Positions 32,951 to 43,600 of a DNA stretch of 64,000 nt are shown here, piece by piece; position 1 is the stretch's first letter; each line of letters opens with the position of its first letter. The translations under genes and the position numbers were made by a program. Location of the stretch: NCBI RefSeq assembly GCF_902167145.1, contig NC_050098.1:34528501-34592500 (forward strand), given 5' to 3'. Under the pieces are notes generated by a model, which searched no databases, was not told the origin of the DNA, and saw nothing but the letters and a program-made list of their open reading frames with translations. The stretch is from Zea mays. Lineage: Eukaryota > Streptophyta > Magnoliopsida > Poales > Poaceae.

Positions 32951-33272
32951 TTTCTTTTCTACAATTCTTGTTTTCTTTACTACAATTTAGCGATCAATGT
33001 TTACTTGTTTTAATTAATTTTTAGTCACTAACATCTACAGGTACGTTCAGGCTATAAGATTTGATAGTGATCCTTGCTCTATAGCGACCCACCGCTAGTC
33101 CCCGACGACATCTATAGCGACCAACCATAAATTGTTAAATTTCTAGACTTTTAGTGACCAACCGACCGTTGCTACAAAAGGATTTAGCGACTGACCGCCA
33201 GTCCCTAACCTTTAGCAACCAACAGTTGGTACCTAATAAGGGTCGCTAAAGATCAATCGTCGTGTAGTGTTC

Positions 33273-33697
33273 TCCTATTATATCATATAGAGGAAACCAC
33301 AGCCCTGCCCTGAAGAAGCTTCTAAACACAACAACTTCATCTTCCTTCAGCTCCGAAATCACTTCTTCGCCAGCAAAGCGAATAAGTTTACTTTCATCCT
33401 CCCAAAATAGCCTAGTTTTTTCATCATAACCAGGTCCTCTTCTGTTACGGTCGATTTTCCGAATTCAATGTGACTAGGTTTTGATGGGCTTAGAATACTG
33501 TTGTTTTCTTTGATTCCATCATCACTTCTGTCTTCAACTACTTCCTGCTCAGCTTCGGTAGTTCCACCTTCGGCAATAGTTCCTTCCGACACAATTAGAT
33601 CTGATCGTCTCATCACTTCCGATATTGGCACTATTTCTGTCACTTCAGCCTCATCTCCCTCACGGGACACCCTAGCAGTGGATCTTACTTGGGCCAT
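33273..33697 (-). pseudogene. G2 antisense gene, N-terminal part
   Basis: Minus-strand ATG at 33697 (MAQVRSTARV), then an acidic, E/D/S/T-rich stretch including KPSHIEFGKSTVTEEDLVMMK (G1: RPSHAVFGKSSIKENHLVNMR). A frameshift near 33365 leads into ELKEDEVVVF, the counterpart of EENEVVVFRSFLKAG in G1. The first 80 or so residues do not resemble G1 or G3, so the N-terminus is subfamily-specific. Confidence 0.7.
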
Positions 33698-33867
33698 TTC
33701 AAGTGTTTTGGTTCCTTAAGACGAAGATAATTTCGAAGATAATTTCGAATGACGAAGAGCTTGTTTGGAAAGCGCAATCCAAAAAGCTTCGGCTTTAGTT
33801 AAAAATTTTAACAGCACAATGGTGCGATGACAATGAATGTTGTGGTAACTCCTCACCAACATGTCTG

Positions 33868-33876
33868 CTTATATAG
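33868..33876 (-). promoter_or_regulatory. TATA box of G2 antisense gene
   Basis: Minus-strand CTATATAAG, 171 bp upstream of the antisense ATG at 33697, in the same relative place as in G1 and G3. Confidence 0.5.
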
Positions 33877-34077
33877 TGCTGCAGGGGAAGAAGGCGAACT
33901 GCCAGACCGTCTACACTGACTGAACGGTGGATCGACCGACGCTCAGAATATTTTAATTGTTTTTCGATAACAAGCTTATGGAAGGTGTTTTTCGGACCTT
34001 CGGCATTCCGAAGCCTTTGTGTTTTTCGCTGATCGAGCTCATTACGAAAAAACAATCTAGCATCGCGAAGGGGCTAC

Positions 34078-34728
34078 TATTGGGGGTCTTCTTCTCTACC
34101 GAAGGTCCTCAAGACAAAAACGCCTTCATCAAAATAATACAAAGGCCGCTAAAGCTATCATCAACCTCGGTTCAGCCTCTAAAGACGAAGATCTTGCGTA
34201 CAAGCAACGTTGCAGAATAACTTCGGCTCGGACTAAGCAAAGAAGGAAAAGGCTAGATAGACCTTATTAGTTTTATTTTCTTGTAAATAAACGTTCAAGG
34301 GTATGGATGTAATTTCACCCGGGCTGCGTCCCGTGCCTATAAATAGATGAACAATAACACCGTACTGTTCACGCGGAATTGTAATCACACTCTCGCGACT
34401 TCATCTTCTAAGCAAAGCAAGCCGAAGGTATCAATGTAATATTAACATTGTTAATATTTCCATGTGTTTTGCAAAATGCAAATATATATATGAATTGATG
34501 AAATGCAGCAATTATCTTCGTTCGTTTATATTTTTATTTATATATTGATCTAATGAAGGTATGTCCTTCTTAACCTTCGTATAATGAGCATTTCTCCCTT
34601 GCGGAGACAATGTTTCGGAAGCATTTCTTCCTTGTGGAGACAATGCTTCGGAAGACGAAGGTCAATTATAATTAATAATTGTGTTGTATTGTTCTTAATT
34701 TATAGCATTCAAGAACAAGTGACCAACA
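34078..34728 (+). repeat. G2 3' LTR
   Basis: 651 bp, preceded by the polypurine tract gcgaaggggctac. It starts TATTGGGGG (TG mutated to TA) and ends GACCAACA. TATA box tataaatag at 34338-34346. It is more diverged than the LTRs of G1 and G3, in line with greater age. Confidence 0.85.
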
Positions 34729-35678
34729 ACCTATATTTATAGGGGAGGTCTGGACCTGTTTCTAAGAGATAGTCAATAACTTCCACGCGATTAGATGGAT
34801 AACCACACACGAGATAAGGATAATCACCGAGTTAATCTAATCGCGGGGCACGTGGACTGTCCGGGCCCAAGAATTGGACCTTCCGCCACTTTTGGTGCTC
34901 AACAATTTCCTATTGTCATTCCTACTTTGCAGAAGTTACTGGTGCAACAACCAACTACACGTCAATGAAGTAACTACTAACACTGCATCATTAGAATATT
35001 TTCCATTGCAGAATAATCCCTCCAGTCCGGTGTTCTTTTTGTTTGGTGTACCGACCGGCCAGGTATCCCCAATTCTACATTCAGGACTGTTGAGAACGCG
35101 TGGTTTATTGAGCGAAGGGAGGTAGCAGCGAGGGGCTAACAACACGGTAAATCTACAACTCATCCGAGTCTTAGAATATTCGTATTTTTTCTCTCTCTCG
35201 CGCGCGCTATCTCTCTTTCTCTAACAACCTAGAAGAAATTTTTAAGACATTGGGGACGAGAGAGACAGCGACAAGATGGAGGCAGCGATGGCGTCCTCGG
35301 AGCAGGCGGACAGGCCAGGTCAGGACGAGGAGGACGACCATGCATGCATGATGGCGATGTGGGAAGGGGAAGACAAGGTCGCCGTGGGTACGGTACAATG
35401 TAGAATCAGCTCGCCGGAGCTCCTCGGTCGTGACCGCAGCCGTAGTGCTCCTCCGATGAGACCCAACCGTGCCACGGCAGGGCGGTGAGCGGCAGCGGCG
35501 GCGGCGCATCGGGAGGAAGAAAATGCATGAAGAAAAGAATCTCTCCCAAAACACTAGGGTCATCGGGTGTGTGATATGACAGATTCTAATAATATGATCT
35601 GTATCTAGATCATCTCTCGGTACATCAAATACAAGCTTTACTGGTCAATTATAGGACCGCAGTTCCTACCCTATGTTA
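34729..35678. other. Unassigned DNA with a gene-like GC-rich segment
   Basis: 34729-34915 (acctatatttatagggg... to ...ggtgctcaaca) could be the end of another LTR, but no second copy is present. 35164-35520 has a CT-rich leader (ctctctctcgcgcg) followed by a 70-codon plus-strand frame at 35276-35488 (MEAAMASSEQADRPGQDEED), acidic at first. A 118-codon frame lies opposite (35207-35563). Neither is recognised; it may be a fragment of a gene's first exon. Nothing else is seen. Confidence 0.3.
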
Positions 35679-35957
35679 GGGTATGTACAATGATTGTCTT
35701 AAATTATGGCTTAGAGTGTGTCTAGAGTGTGAATATAAAAAAACTCAAGACATTTATCTTGACGAAGAAACAGTGTCTTAGCTCTATGTTCGAGAAAAGA
35801 GACTAACTGATTGGTCACTTTAATTTATTGAATGATCTGATTGGTACAATGAATATGGTAAGACACATGTTTTAGACATGACCACTGTATTATGTTGTGT
35901 TTTAGTTGTGTCTTATACTTGGGTTACCGTGCAGCAGTGTCTAGGTTGTACATGCCC
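35679..35957. mobile_element. Tourist-like (PIF/Harbinger) MITE
   Basis: 279 bp with terminal inverted repeats GGGTATGTACAA and TTGTACATGCCC (one mismatch), flanked by the TTA duplication typical of this superfamily (35676-35678, 35958-35960). It is AT-rich and has no coding capacity. Confidence 0.85.
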
Positions 35958-35960
35958 TTA

Positions 35961-36572
35961 CATGGTACTCATGTTGACTTCTGTTTCGTTTCGGCAGCTG
36001 GTTCCAACAAGGCAGTAACATTGTTTATGCCCCTGCTAAAGAAACTAGCTTAAGGGCACAAGTACTCTTGGTCAATGAACTGATCAATCATGCCCGTGGC
36101 CAATTACCGCTAGACTTATTGTATTATTCTCTTGGAGCTATGCAGAAAATAGTGTGAGTAGAGCTGATCTCATAGGCCGGAAATGCCGGACTATCGCTAC
36201 CGTCACCAATTACCCGAACGAAAAAAAAAAGAGGCGAGTTTTCAACTGCCAGAGCCACTCCAGCGCGCTCTAATCTCGCGTCATGGGTATGCTTAGTTGT
36301 ATCGTCATTCACGCTGACATGAACAGTCGCCAACGTTGCCGAATGCTGAATCAAGGGTCCATAGCTAGAGAAGAAGAGGTCTCATTACTATCTAATCTAA
36401 AATTAAAGAAGAGAAGAGGTATCAGCCATGAGCCCAAGAACCCGGTTTATGAAGTTCTTCATACGTACTCCATGTTTCTACACTTGTGCACCAAAAAAAA
36501 ACCTAGTTTAACAAAGTTTTCGCTGACAAAAGTGACAAAGATGGCCGGATTTAAGTTTTCAATGCCATGTAT
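35961..36572. other. Unassigned AT-rich DNA left of the LINE
   Basis: No gene, RNA or transposon ends are recognised. A short A/G-rich frame at 36283-36663 runs into the LINE tail and is not conserved-looking. The last bases are the left copy of the LINE target-site duplication (36573-36587). Confidence 0.5.
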
Positions 36573-36765
36573 GTATGCATCCATTTCTTTTTTTTTTGAA
36601 AGGAAGGGGCAAAAGACTTGCCTCTCCGGAATATATTATATTAGAGAGAAAAGAAATGGGTAATACAAAACCAAAGCGACTGGAGGCAGAGGAAAAGAAA
36701 GACAAATAAAGATGAAATAAAAAGAGCAAAAGAAGGACCCACTAGAGCAGACCAAAAGGCCACAG

Positions 36766-39700
36766 CTACAAGAAAAATCCGAAGACTGCAAGGGCCACTT
36801 GATTAACGCTTCTATGCTGACTTTGGAAAATTCTGTTATTTCTTTCCAGCCATAAATTCCACCAAAAATGAATTAGCAGGCCGTCGAAGCGTCTTCTTGA
36901 CTGACTGTTGCAAAAGTTACGAAGACCCGTCCACCAATCATATAAAGATGTATCGCTGAGAATCCCATATGAGGGAGGAAGGTTGGCCCAGGACAACACT
37001 TTGTTCCACACCTCTCTACTAAAGGGGCAGTCCTTGCATAAGTGAAGAATAGTTTCTGGGGCCGAGTTACAAAGACAGCATATTGGGTTGCAAGGCCAAC
37101 CCCTTTTAAGAAGGTTATCAGCCGTTAGAATTTTGTTATGAAGTAATGTCCAGGCAAAAAAACGGCACCTCGGCTCCGTCTTAGCCTTCCAAATGGGGCA
37201 GAGATTCATTGTACTGTAATTAGATGAGAATTGGATGTTGTAAGCACTGCTTGCACTGTACTGCCCATCTGCCGACCATCTCCAAGTAATGGTGTCCTCC
37301 AAACCATTGAGCTCTTGCATGTTACCTATGGCTTGCCAAAGAGAGACGAACTCTCTAAGCTCAACCTCCCCCGAGCATGGGAAGCATAATCGTATCCAAT
37401 TGTTGTTAGTGAGAGCTTTGTCAACCGTGATGTTCTTCCTCTTTGTCTTCCTGAAGAGTGAAGGCGCAATGCTCTTAGGGGCTTGACCTTGGATCCAGCT
37501 AGAATTCCAGAACTCAGCTGTCTTTCCATTGCCAACCGTCACCAATGTGGATGCATTGAAGAGATCTTCATCAGTCTTGTCACAAGGAAGCTTCATGGCA
37601 TTCCACGCCCTGTCTTTGCTTTTCCATCGTAACCAAAGCCATCTCAGTCTTAACCCCCTCGCAAAACGATCAAGGTCCAGAATTCCAAGACCCCCCTTGC
37701 TCTTTGGGAGGCAAGTTGTGGCCCAGTTGATAAGGCAGTGACCCCCAGAGCAAGCCTCAGGATTATTCCCTTTCCACAGGAAGTTTCGTCTCATTTTGTC
37801 AATTGAATGCAGCAACCATTTTTGAGGCGGAAAAATCGTTAGGTGGTAGATAGGCTGTGCGGATAGCACCGATTTTACTAAAGTTTCCCTACCAGCCTTG
37901 GACAGCAGTTTACCTTTCCAACCAGCCAATCTGTTGTTAATTTTTTCGATAAGTGGTTGGAGATCAGACCTTTTAACATTCCTGTAATGAAGGGGCAGCC
38001 CTAGATATTTTCCAGGGAGGCTAGAGTACTTTGCAGGGAACACGTCCATTAGCGTTGGCCATAATGGTGCCGGATATCGGATTGGGAAAATTTCTGTTTT
38101 GTCATAGTTGATCTTTAGTCCTGAACACCCCTCGAACGCGTTGAGAATCCCTTTCAGCACCCCCAAGTCTGATTTGTCCGCTCTTACAAAAACACCCGCA
38201 TCATCCGCGTAGAGAGAGCACCGAAGCTTAGCTCCTCTAGGCAAAACCTGTCCAAGCAGTCCATCCTGAGCGGCCTTCTCAATCATCCGATGCAGCGGGT
38301 CCATCGCTAAAATGAATAGGAAGGGAGAAAGAGGGTCCCCTTGTCGAACCCCACGTCTGTGCTTGATTGCCTTTGAACGTTGCCCATTTAAAATTATTCT
38401 TGAGGAGGACGATCCCAGGATTTCAGCTACCCAATTGCGCCAATTCTGGGAGAACCCACAGGCCCTTAACACATCTAAGAGATATGCCCAATTCAGGGTG
38501 TCGAAGGCTTTAGAGATGTCAAGCTTGACAAAAAGAGCTGCATCACCTTTTTTATGCAGCTCCCTAATCACCCTCTGCACGTATAGAAAGTTGTCATGTA
38601 TTGATCGGTTCTGGATGAAGGCGTTCTGAGCGTTGGATATAATTTCGTTCATTCTTGGCGCAAGCCTATTTGCCATGATTTTTGTTATAATTTTCATGAA
38701 GCTATTGATCAGACTTATCGGCCTAAACCTATCAATTCTGTCAGCATTTTCCCCCTTGGGTATGAGGATGATGTTTGCTTCGTTGATCAGATGCAGGCTT
38801 TTGGATCTGTGATAGAAAAAATCATTTATTGCCATGGAGAGGTCGTTCTTGATCAACTCAAAGCAGCATTTGTAGAACTGTCCAATGAACCCATCCGGCC
38901 CAGGAGCCTTTTCAGATTGAAGCCTCATGATCACGTCCTTAATTTCACTATCATCAATCAAGTTGTCCAGCTCAGCAAGCTCAAAAGGAGCATACCCCAG
39001 ATGGTCCCAGCAAACAGCACTGCTCCTCCTTCCTGTCATGCCAAGAATCTGACCGAAGTGGTGCTGAACCTCGTACATCTTGGCTTCCTGGCTCGTTAAC
39101 AGCGTGTCATCTCTAATTAGTGATCTGATTAAATTTTTCCTTCTTCTATTATTGGCCGCCAAGTGAAAGAACTTAGTGTTAGCATCGCCCAATCGCATCC
39201 AAGTAAGTCTGGAATGTTGTCTTGCTCGTGACCTCTGAGCAGAGGCAATATCCAGAATCTTGATTTTGAGGATCCTCCTGAATTCCAATTCTTCAGAGGA
39301 GAGTTGTCTACTTTCTTGTGCTTTCTCCAGAAGAGTGAGAATGATCTGAATGATAGCCATCCGCACTTTGAAGTTGCCAACTGTATTGCGTCTCCAGATC
39401 GAAAGAGCCTTGGCCGTGCGAGTCATCTTCACATGAAGGCGAAGGATTGCGTCATCAGAGTTAACTGTAGAATTCCATGCTTGATGGACTACCTCATTGA
39501 ACCCCTCAATCTGTGGCCAGAACGATTCGAATCTGAACCCCCGGTAGAATTTGACCGTAGAGTGGCCTTGTATTAACAGTGGGCAGTGGTCCGACGTCAT
39601 GGTGCACATGGAGAGTAGATCAGCTGCGGGGTACAGATCATGCCATTCAGTTGTCGCGAAGAATCTGTCAATCCTAGTCATGGTAGGGTTAGCTTGTTCA

Positions 39701-40278
39701 TTTGACCAGGTAAATGCTCTATCGGTGAGATCTAGCTCTAAGAGGTGTAGATCATCAATTGTGCTATTGAACTGCCTCATCACCCTTCTGTTGATTGACC
39801 CTTTGTTTTTTTCTTTTGCTCTCCTAATCATGTTGAAGTCACCTAAAATTACCCATTCTGGCCTCACCATGGTTTGAATATTTCTGAGCTCAGAGAGGAA
39901 TATCATTTTTTCATTATCCGGTTGGGGGCCGTAAACACCCGTGAGATCCCAAACTTCATCCACCAATCTGGAAAAAATCCGGACAGACAGCGAATAGGCT
40001 GCAGAGCCTGGTAAGAGGGTCAAGTCAAAGTAGTCCGAATCGGCAGCGATTAGGATGCCACCCGAAGCGCCCTGAGAAGGTACATGAAAAGTTTGATTTG
40101 CAAGCTTGGCACCAACAGTTTCCTTTAATAATATATTTGACCAGCTCGAGATCTTTGTCTCTTGAAGGCAAACAATGGATGCGCCAGTGGATAGAATTGT
40201 ATGCCTTACGCTTGCTCTCTTAGCATGGTCATTTAACCCCCGCACGTTCCAGGAGAAAATAGTGCAATTCGGATTCAT
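36766..40278 (-). CDS. LINE ORF2: endonuclease-reverse transcriptase
   Basis: 1170 aa from a true ATG (MNPNCTIFSWNVRGLND). Domains: an AP-type endonuclease (residues 1-230) with SWNVRGL, LQETK, GDFNMIR and SDHCPLL; a non-LTR reverse transcriptase (about 440-770) with KAPGPDGF, FRPISLINS, the KLDISKAFDTLNW block, GVRQGDPLSPFLF and YADD at 690-693; then a C-terminal zf-RVT region (about 1010-1100) with CRFFAWTLLHNKILT and CCLCNSAPETILHLCKDC. It nicks target DNA and copies the LINE RNA there (target-primed reverse transcription). No RNase H domain follows, normal for many plant L1s. No stop or frameshift; TAG at 36766. Confidence 0.95.
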   Translation of the reverse strand: MNPNCTIFSWNVRGLNDHAKRASVRHTILSTGASIVCLQETKISSWSNILLKETVGAKLANQTFHVPSQGASGGILIAADSDYFDLTLLPGSAAYSLSVRIFSRLVDEVWDLTGVYGPQPDNEKMIFLSELRNIQTMVRPEWVILGDFNMIRRAKEKNKGSINRRVMRQFNSTIDDLHLLELDLTDRAFTWSNEQANPTMTRIDRFFATTEWHDLYPAADLLSMCTMTSDHCPLLIQGHSTVKFYRGFRFESFWPQIEGFNEVVHQAWNSTVNSDDAILRLHVKMTRTAKALSIWRRNTVGNFKVRMAIIQIILTLLEKAQESRQLSSEELEFRRILKIKILDIASAQRSRARQHSRLTWMRLGDANTKFFHLAANNRRRKNLIRSLIRDDTLLTSQEAKMYEVQHHFGQILGMTGRRSSAVCWDHLGYAPFELAELDNLIDDSEIKDVIMRLQSEKAPGPDGFIGQFYKCCFELIKNDLSMAINDFFYHRSKSLHLINEANIILIPKGENADRIDRFRPISLINSFMKIITKIMANRLAPRMNEIISNAQNAFIQNRSIHDNFLYVQRVIRELHKKGDAALFVKLDISKAFDTLNWAYLLDVLRACGFSQNWRNWVAEILGSSSSRIILNGQRSKAIKHRRGVRQGDPLSPFLFILAMDPLHRMIEKAAQDGLLGQVLPRGAKLRCSLYADDAGVFVRADKSDLGVLKGILNAFEGCSGLKINYDKTEIFPIRYPAPLWPTLMDVFPAKYSSLPGKYLGLPLHYRNVKRSDLQPLIEKINNRLAGWKGKLLSKAGRETLVKSVLSAQPIYHLTIFPPQKWLLHSIDKMRRNFLWKGNNPEACSGGHCLINWATTCLPKSKGGLGILDLDRFARGLRLRWLWLRWKSKDRAWNAMKLPCDKTDEDLFNASTLVTVGNGKTAEFWNSSWIQGQAPKSIAPSLFRKTKRKNITVDKALTNNNWIRLCFPCSGEVELREFVSLWQAIGNMQELNGLEDTITWRWSADGQYSASSAYNIQFSSNYSTMNLCPIWKAKTEPRCRFFAWTLLHNKILTADNLLKRGWPCNPICCLCNSAPETILHLCKDCPFSREVWNKVLSWANLPPSYGILSDTSLYDWWTGLRNFCNSQSRRRFDGLLIHFWWNLWLERNNRIFQSQHRSVNQVALAVFGFFL

Positions 40279-40600
40279 AAAGCAATAGAAACCACTCTAG
40301 ATGAGACAGAACGCAGCCGCCAATCAAATCCCAGCCAGGGACCCTGCTGCAGCAGACCAACTGTGGATAATAATATCGAACAAGGATTCGCCGAATTAGA
40401 ACAAAGCCCAGAACCAAAGGACAATCTGGGAGCACAGGGATACAGAGGCACGCTATAGCACTGCCCAAACACACTAAAACTAGCAGGAATTAAAATGAGA
40501 AACAAGGGTGGGGTGGACCCGGAACCGCGCCAAAAGCGCCTATCCATCTGAGGAACCATTGATCAGCAAAAGAACCACCAACAAACCCAGTCGCAGCAGC

Positions 40601-43600
40601 TCAGAACCCCTTAGCCTTCCCGGCTTCGGCGGTTGGCATCACCTTTCGACCCTTCTTTTTAGTCTTCCCTGCCTTCACGTTGTCTTGATTTATCAGCTCC
40701 ATGATTGCCTCCATTTGGCACTTGGTAAGAGGCCTTGTGAATAGACTTGCGATCTGCTCAAATGACTTATTAAAATCAGTACAGTCTGAAGAACTAGAGC
40801 AGTCTGGAATTTTAACTGCAGAATTGTTAAGTTTGGCGCGAATGATTTCCTGGGCTTTGGATATTGCATCTCGGTTAGTACCAGTGCTAAAGTTTTTTTT
40901 CGCAGCCAGCCTAACACTTGATCTTCTAGTGATGTGTTGCTTCTGAAATTTTAATGTATGTGATGAATTGGTCGTGCTACTTTTCGGGAAAGCAGGGATC
41001 AGTGGTGGTTCTGGTGGCGTTGTTATTGCCGCGATGAAGTTGGTCAACTGGGCATTATCGGGTAAGCTGTTCCCTGTCCTCAGAGCAGGAGTAGTACTCA
41101 AGGCTTCCTGATTAATGTTGTCAACAGGTTGACACATTGGCTGGATATCGCTAACGCCCGGCTGAAAATCTGGGCAGGATAAATTGTGGATAGCTGGGGC
41201 ACTCATTTGGCCGATCCGTTCAGCAGCTGGCAGGTTGAGGTGTACAGTTTGATTAGCGTTCAGGAGTTGGGAGCCAAGCAGCTCAACCGGTTGGGCAGCT
41301 AAGGACTTGGCTGGACTAGAAATATCCAGGTTTAGAACATTGTCTAAACCGTCGAGGACAGTAGCTGGCAAGATGTGATCTACAGCTTTATTGTCGTTTG
41401 CCAGGTGGGTGCCTAAAAACTCAGTCGGTTGGATAGCAGGGGCCTTGGCTGGAACAACATTGTTCAGGGCCAGAACACTGTCTAAACTATTTAGAATCGA
41501 GGCGAAAACATTATTAAGATCCACAGTATTAGTTACCTTGCACTTGGAGGCATCAGGTTCCTTGGAGGTTTCCTGGTTGGCACCGTCAACAGACCCTGGC
41601 GAGGCACCCACACCAGCAGCAAGCTCCAGGTCGCCTACCTGCGGCCAGACAGCAGAAACAGCAGGGTCTGCAAAAGAAACGGTGCTGCCCTTTCTCTTGG
41701 GCACCCAGCAGCGAGTTGGCGTGGCACCCACACCAGCAGCAAGCTCCCGGACGCCAACCAGTGGCCAGACAGCAGAAACAACAGGGTCTGCAAATGAAAC
41801 GGTCTTGCCCTTTCTCCTGGGCACCCAGCAGCGAGTTGATGATGCCATCCCCAGACAATGGCGACGGAACGGGGTTGAATGCCTATGCTTGTCGTTGGAG
41901 CTATAGCAGTCCTCCATCCCACCCCGGCATCGCGATGAACGCGCCCAACCGGAAAGACTTCGGTGCCTACGGTTTCCACTGCGTCTGCCACGCTGAAAGT
42001 TCCCCTCATCATCATCGTCATCCTGGCCCCAGCCACGACGCCCAGTCTCTCTACCTCTGAAAGTTTCTGCATGTTCTCTTTTTTCGCCCATAGAGTCTGG
42101 GGCGCCATAGCTCCAGACAAATTCTCTTCGCTGCTTGCGATTAGGGGGGCCCCCCCTGGATCCCCTCCCACGGAGGAAGGAGAGGTCTTCCACCACCTCG
42201 ATGTGATTGCGAAGAGTGTATACATGACCAGTTTTCAGATCGGAAGGTTCATCATGAAGAGCACCAGCAAGCGGCAAAGGAGCGCTAACTGGTGGAAGCT
42301 CCCTGTCCGGTTCTAAAACCGTAAGCTGGACCTCTTTGGGTATGTCACAAGGGTCAGAGCACCATGCCCAAAGATCGAAGGACCTAGTGCGCTCTCTACG
42401 CCTTGTGCCCTCCTGCACATAGTGAATTGCACAGCTCTTGCCTAAGGCCTTCGAAGCCACTTCTTCCCCCCAACAGTGAACCGGAATACCTTCAACCCGG
42501 ACTTTAACTCTAAACTCCAGGTTCGTTTTCCTAGCATTGCTGTCCTCTGACCAATCTCCAAAATGGAAAGTCCTATCACGATATGAGACCGAACCCCTAT
42601 CAAGCGCCCACAGCTTCGACCTTGGATCCGAGAATATGATAAAAAACTGCTCAGGAAAGTGCTTGACTAGCTGATACTGACCGTGGCGAAGGTTGAACTT
42701 CTCCCTTAGCATATCACCTGCAGCTAAAGTGTCAACCTCATGGCTATTGCCGTCGAAGGAGCAAACCACAGCCTTGTCAATCAGCTCGTCCCTGCGGCGA
42801 CGGAAGGAGCCGGTCGCCGAGACCGAGCAGAAGGCACGCGAAGGTCTTCCCCGGGGGTCTCCAGGGTAGCGAGCCTCCATTCCTCGGTCTCCCTGCACAA
42901 CCTGGAGGTAGGATTTCTTGTGTATGGGGGGCGGTTGACTGAGTGGCGCCTTACTGCGTTGCTCAAGGTTCCTACCGCAATGCTCAAGGTTCTTATGTAG
43001 ATCGTCAGTCCATAGTCGTGCCTCATGGTAGGTAGGGGTCCTTGATGGTTGTTCGACTGGCTTAGGAAAAAACCCAGCAGCAGTGAATGTCCCCTGAGAG
43101 CTTTTCCGGTTGCAGTATCTCGCTCGATGTCCGGATTGAAGGCAAAGCCAGCAGCGCGAAGGAGCCTGGCAGCAAAAAGCTAGATGATCTGGTGAGAAGC
43201 AATTGTAACATTTGCCCTTTAGCTTCAATTTGAAAAGACCAGTGCCCTTCACGTCGAATTGATGATATTGCCGTGTTCGCTCAGTAGACGTCCAGCTCTT
43301 GCGCCACCAGTACCGCGGTCTGACCACCGACCAGTCCCCTTCAATGCCATCCGACGCAGCAGGGTATGGCCTCTGTCCATTCAAACGCGGCGCGGCATCG
43401 AGACCAGCAGCACGCCGATGTGACCAAACGTTGCCCGAATTCAAATCCCCTTCCGGCTTGCAGGAGAGCTGGAAATCCGGAGTGCGATCTGCACCCACCT
43501 CGGCCTTTCCAGACGCCAGGATACGCGGCATTGAAGTCTGCCGAAGAGGATCACCAAGAGCTGCCTGCACTGGACGCGGATCTGCTTTGGATTTTGATCT

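Larger units (their letters stand above)
29591..33269. mobile_element. Non-autonomous CACTA (En/Spm-type) transposon
   Basis: Starts CACTACACGACGGTTGAT and ends ATCAATCGTCGTGTAGTG, an imperfect terminal inverted repeat with the CACTA signature. It is flanked by the 3-bp duplication TTC (29588-29590 and 33270-33272). Subterminal regions (29610-29850, 33060-33250) are packed with short direct and inverted copies of agcgaccaacngttggtcgct-type motifs, as expected for transposase binding. Its 3679 bp show no transposase ORF. Removing it restores the G2 antisense reading (EVLKRFEIYLH). The interior is AT-rich apart from a GC-rich block at 32250-32650 and an exon-like segment at 31933-32032. Confidence 0.9.
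13296..34728 (+). mobile_element. G2: old Grande-like element, 3' two thirds, heavily nested
   Basis: Holds decayed pol from the RNase H/integrase region (13296-15165), a repeat spacer, a long antisense gene in pieces, and a 3' LTR (34078-34728). Inserted in it are G1 (at its left edge here), a solo LTR (16817-21544), element X (22525-27710) and a CACTA transposon (29591-33269). Each insert has its own target-site duplication, or its removal restores the antisense reading frame. The 5' LTR, gag and RT lie left of G1, outside the window. Unlike G1 and G3 this one had pol, so it stands for the fuller family form. It is older: stops, frameshifts and a mutated LTR start (TATTGGGGG for TGTTGGGGG). 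Confidence 0.85.

Noticed and set aside
34729..34915. Possible LTR fragment ending ggtgctcaaca
   Set aside because: No second copy, PBS or TSD is visible in the window.
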